A program made the position numbers and the translations under genes. The notes under the pieces were generated by a model, which worked only from the letters and a program-made list of their open reading frames with translations, did not search any database and was not told the DNA's origin. A stretch of 8,692 nt of DNA. It comes from Treponema sp. GTDB taxonomy: Bacteria > Spirochaetota > Spirochaetia > Treponematales > Breznakiellaceae. How positions within the stretch are numbered: position 1 is the stretch's first letter; every line of letters starts with the position of its first letter. Where the stretch lies: NCBI GenBank assembly GCA_031271075.1, contig JAISWN010000081.1, positions 1-8,692 on the forward strand, given 5' to 3'. Of this stretch, positions 5,931 through 8,692 are shown one piece after another.

Positions 5931-8402
5931 ATGCGCCGTTGTTTTGGACTTCTCTTTTTTATCCTGGCTGTTTTTCCGGTTTTTTCCCAGGAAGGCGAGT
6001 GGTATCAGGGAAAACCGGTAAAAGATATTGTTTTCAGGGGGCTTAAGCATATCAAGGCCGCGGATCTGGAAGGGATCATGGCCCCCTTTATCGGGCAGCC
6101 TTTCAGTGACGAGCTTTTTCTGGAAATACAGGGCCAGCTCTACGCGCTGGAGTATTTCAGCAGGATCGAGCCCACGGCGGTTCCCGCGGACGACGAGAAC
6201 AGGGAAGTTATTGTCCGCTTTGACGTAACCGAACAGCCGGTGGTGGCCAGGATAACTTTTGCGGGAAACAGCCATATCCGCAGGAGCGAGTTGCTGGATG
6301 TGGTAACCCTGAAAGTCAACGACGTGGTAAACCCGATGAAGGTCCGGGTTGACGAGCAGGCCCTGGTCAACAAGTACCTGGAAAAAGGTTACCCCGACAT
6401 AAAGGTCAGATCGGAAATTCAAGCGGCCAATGACGGCAGCTACACCGTTCTCTTTCATATTGCCGAAGGGGAAAAACTCAGCATCAGGGAATTCCGTTTT
6501 GAGGGGAATTCCATTTTTTCGGACCGGACTCTGCGCGGGCAGCTTACCATGAAGACGAAAAACCTTATCAGGGACGGCGCTTTCCAGGAGGCGAAACTGG
6601 CCGCCGATCGCCAGGCCCTGGTACAGTACTACCACGACAGGGGCTACATTGAAGCCGATGTAACCGACGTAACCCGGGAGATCGTCAAGGACGCGAAGGG
6701 CGGTAACAACATGATTATCACCTTCCGGATTCACGAGGGGGGCTTGTTCACCTTCGGCGGGGTCTCTTTTGAGGGGAACCATATTTTTCCCACCGAACAG
6801 CTTGCCAAGCTGGTCTATTCCAAACCGGGGACCACGGCCAATGCCCGCCGGCTGGAGGCGGATCTCCAGCGGGTAGCGGATCTGTATTATGAAAACGGCT
6901 ATATCTTCAACACCATCGAGCGGGGCGAAGACAAAAACCAGGAAACCGGGGTGGTCTCCTACCGGATTTCCATTGTGGAACGGGGCCGCGCCCATATCGA
7001 AAATATCATTGTCCGGGGTAATACCAAGACAAAGACGGATGTTATCCTGCGGGAGATTCCCCTGGAGGCGGGAGACGTGTTTTCCAAAACGAAGGTCATG
7101 GACGGCATGAGGAACCTGTACAATCTCCAGTATTTCTCCATGGTTAGCCCCGACACTCCCTTCGGCAGCGCCGATAACCTGATGGATCTGATCTTCAACG
7201 TGGAAGAGCAGCCCACCACGGATGTTCAGTTCGGCCTTACCTTTTCCGGCACATCGGATCCCGAGGCCTTTCCGGTTTCCGCGATGATCAAATTGAACGA
7301 CCGTAACCTGCGGGGTTCGGGGAACAGCCTGGGCGCGGAGGTCAACGCTTCCCCCGATACCCAAAGCTTCAGCCTTTTCTACACCCACCGCTGGATCTTC
7401 GGCCTCCCCCTTTCCGGCGGCTTCGATTTTACCTTTTCCCACACCGAGCGGCTTACGGCGATGAACAATACAGCTCCCTTCTTCAACGGTGACGAGGATT
7501 ACGCCTTTCCCGACGGGTTCAGTTCCTATACGGAATACGAAGACGCCGCGAAGATACCCCCGTCCGCCTATTTGATGAAATACCAGCAGTATTACATTTC
7601 CGTCGGTTTTTCCACCGGTTACCGCTGGTCTACCCTTCTGGGGAATCTGGGGCTTGGCGGCGGGATACGGACCGGTTTCAAGGTCAATACCTACGATTCG
7701 AATCTTTACCGCCCCTTCGATCCCACTATCCGGGGGAACAACAACGCGCCGATTCCGGCAAATTCGGTATGGACTTCCCTTTCCCTGGATCAGCGGGATA
7801 TTTACTACGATCCTAGCCGGGGCTACTATGGTATCCAGCGTTTCGGGATATATGGGATAGTGCCGATGGAACCTGAAAAATTCATCAGAACCGATACCAA
7901 GGCGGAATATTTTCATACCCTCCTCAACATCCCCATAACCGAGAAGTACTCCTTCAGGATCATCGGGGGCCTCCACACGGGGCTCTCCTTCATACTCCCC
8001 CAGCCGGGCCAGGATATGGTACACGCAGAACTGGCCAACCAGCTTGCGGTGGACGGAATGTTCGTGGGCCGGGGCTGGACGGGGGAGTACCGGAATAAAG
8101 GTTTCGTCCTCTGGGAAAACTGGGCGGAAATCCGCTTTCCCATTGTGCCCGGCGTGCTGGCCTGGGATTTCTTCCTTGACGCCGCCGCGGTAAAGGCGAC
8201 GCCTAACGCCTTTTTCAAGGAGTTCTCCATGGACGACATGCGTTACAGTTTGGGCGGGGGGATACGTTTTACCATACCCCAGTTCCCCTTCCGCTTTGGT
8301 TTTGCCAAACGTTTCCGCACGATAAACGGGGCCTTGAACTGGGAGGAAGGGAGTATCGGCGGGCTTGACTTTGTCCTGTCCTTTGCCCTTTCTTCGTATT
8401 AA
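5931..8402 (+). CDS. bamA: Outer-membrane protein assembly factor BamA (five POTRA domains plus beta-barrel)
   Basis: This 823-residue Omp85-family protein is the core of the BAM complex, which inserts beta-barrel proteins into the outer membrane. It begins with a signal peptide (MRRCFGLLFFILAVFPVFS, cleavage near residue 19). Five POTRA-like units follow at about 27-102, 104-181, 183-271, 272-350 and 353-428; units 2-5 carry the recurrent F/V-x-GN start (AGNS, EGNS, EGNH, RGNT) and a GY before the last strands. The barrel covers about 430-823. It includes the family's D-x-RD...P-x-x-G segment (DQRDIYYDPSRGYY, 620-633) and a loop-6-like motif VGRGW (712-716), where RGF or RGY is usual. The protein ends in GLDFVLSFALSSY, an aromatic-terminated beta-signal. 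Length and architecture fit spirochaete BamA. It lies between tamB (41 bases) and the skp-like gene (24 bases), probably in one operon. An acidic stretch at about 515-540 is likely a surface loop (inference). Confidence 0.96.
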   Translation: MRRCFGLLFFILAVFPVFSQEGEWYQGKPVKDIVFRGLKHIKAADLEGIMAPFIGQPFSDELFLEIQGQLYALEYFSRIEPTAVPADDENREVIVRFDVTEQPVVARITFAGNSHIRRSELLDVVTLKVNDVVNPMKVRVDEQALVNKYLEKGYPDIKVRSEIQAANDGSYTVLFHIAEGEKLSIREFRFEGNSIFSDRTLRGQLTMKTKNLIRDGAFQEAKLAADRQALVQYYHDRGYIEADVTDVTREIVKDAKGGNNMIITFRIHEGGLFTFGGVSFEGNHIFPTEQLAKLVYSKPGTTANARRLEADLQRVADLYYENGYIFNTIERGEDKNQETGVVSYRISIVERGRAHIENIIVRGNTKTKTDVILREIPLEAGDVFSKTKVMDGMRNLYNLQYFSMVSPDTPFGSADNLMDLIFNVEEQPTTDVQFGLTFSGTSDPEAFPVSAMIKLNDRNLRGSGNSLGAEVNASPDTQSFSLFYTHRWIFGLPLSGGFDFTFSHTERLTAMNNTAPFFNGDEDYAFPDGFSSYTEYEDAAKIPPSAYLMKYQQYYISVGFSTGYRWSTLLGNLGLGGGIRTGFKVNTYDSNLYRPFDPTIRGNNNAPIPANSVWTSLSLDQRDIYYDPSRGYYGIQRFGIYGIVPMEPEKFIRTDTKAEYFHTLLNIPITEKYSFRIIGGLHTGLSFILPQPGQDMVHAELANQLAVDGMFVGRGWTGEYRNKGFVLWENWAEIRFPIVPGVLAWDFFLDAAAVKATPNAFFKEFSMDDMRYSLGGGIRFTIPQFPFRFGFAKRFRTINGALNWEEGSIGGLDFVLSFALSSY

Positions 8403-8403
8403 A

Positions 8404-8428
8404 GGGAAACCATTCAGGGGGAAACCAT
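8404..8428 (+). repeat. 10-bp direct repeat at 15-bp spacing covering the skp ribosome-binding site
   Basis: GGGAAACCAT occurs at 8404-8413 and again at 8419-8428, exactly 15 bases apart. The second copy carries the purine-rich ribosome-binding site and the first two bases of the ATG at 8427; the first copy ends in ATT in place of ATG. This looks like an old duplication of the start region between bamA and skp. Confidence 0.6.
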
Positions 8429-8692
8429 GAAAAAAACGGCTGTATGCGCGATCTTCCTGTGTTGCGTTTTTGCCCCTTTTCTTCCAGCCCAGCAGCTTAC
8501 CCGCTTTGCGGTGGTGGATCTGCCCCGGGTCTATGTGGCCTTTTTCCGGGATTCCCGGGCGGTCCGGGATTTTGAGGAGAGGAGCGCCCAGGTTCAGAAC
8601 GACGTGGACCGGATGACCCGGGAGATAAACGATCTTAAAAACCGGCAGATCAACGCGGAATTTCAGGGGGATCAGCAGCAGTCCATGCGCCT
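8427..8692 (+). CDS. skp: Skp/OmpH-family periplasmic chaperone (5' part only)
   Basis: Only the first 88 codons are in the window. The product starts with a classic signal peptide (MKKTAVCAIFLCCVFAPFLPA, likely cleaved near residue 21). The mature start has the OmpH-family strand FAVVDLPRVYVAFFRDS, followed by a long charged helix with coiled-coil character (VRDFEERSAQVQNDVDRM and onward). Skp in other bacteria is a trimer whose helical arms hold unfolded outer-membrane proteins in the periplasm before delivery to BAM. The ATG at 8427 has AGGGGG (8416-8421) just upstream. It is 24 bases after bamA and fits the same operon and pathway. Cysteines 7, 12 and 13 lie in the signal peptide, and no good lipobox surrounds them. 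The family call is confident, but the missing C-terminal half prevents confirmation. Confidence 0.88.
   Translation, partial: MKKTAVCAIFLCCVFAPFLPAQQLTRFAVVDLPRVYVAFFRDSRAVRDFEERSAQVQNDVDRMTREINDLKNRQINAEFQGDQQQSMR

Noticed and set aside
5886..8024. 712-codon open frame antisense to bamA
   Set aside because: It is codon-aligned with bamA, so its stops would need TTA, CTA or TCA codons in bamA, which this GC-biased gene avoids. The product is low in recognisable features, and bamA is certain on the other strand.
8445..8465. Possible lipoprotein signal in the Skp-like protein (cysteines at residues 7, 12 and 13)
   Set aside because: The residues before each Cys do not fit a lipobox, and a normal cleavage site after residue 21 is present.

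Overview
This window looks like a piece of a spirochaete chromosome, most likely a GC-rich treponeme or relative (Treponematales). The reasons are the gene content and order (thymidylate kinase next to a TamB-type protein, BamA and a Skp/OmpH chaperone), the diderm outer-membrane proteins, and the style of the proteins. From memory, the same neighbours occur together in Treponema and Borrelia; I could not check this here. By eye the coding DNA is GC-rich, with codons strongly biased to G or C at the third position, while the only large intergenic gap is AT-rich.

Layout. On the minus strand, reading leftward from about 1150, are tmk (446-1150) and a second gene that overlaps it by 4 bases and runs off the left edge (1-449): a conserved-looking secreted or membrane-anchored protein of unknown role. 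A 194-base divergent intergenic region (1151-1344) follows; it holds two short perfect or near-perfect hairpins and an AT-rich dyad. On the plus strand, reading rightward, are tamB (1345-5889), bamA (5931-8402) and the start of a skp/ompH-type gene (8427 to the right edge). Gaps of 41 and 24 bases make these look like one operon.

Function. The plus-strand genes form an outer-membrane biogenesis module. TamB would be an inner-membrane-anchored, periplasm-spanning beta-rich bridge, BamA the outer-membrane insertase with five POTRA domains, and Skp the periplasmic chaperone that hands over unfolded outer-membrane proteins. No TamA is present in the window, so the layout fits a TamB that works with BamA. 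The minus-strand pair combines dTTP synthesis with an unknown envelope protein.

Most unusual points. (1) The thymidylate kinase P-loop has Thr where the Walker A Lys is expected. (2) There are three separate 15-base-period duplications: a fourfold array in the tmk 3' end, a fourfold array inside tamB, and a degenerate double unit covering the ribosome-binding site of skp. (3) Paired hairpins lie in the two divergent leaders. I see no mobile element, CRISPR array, tRNA, rRNA or clear new defence-type system; this is mostly ordinary core-genome DNA with lineage-specific details.
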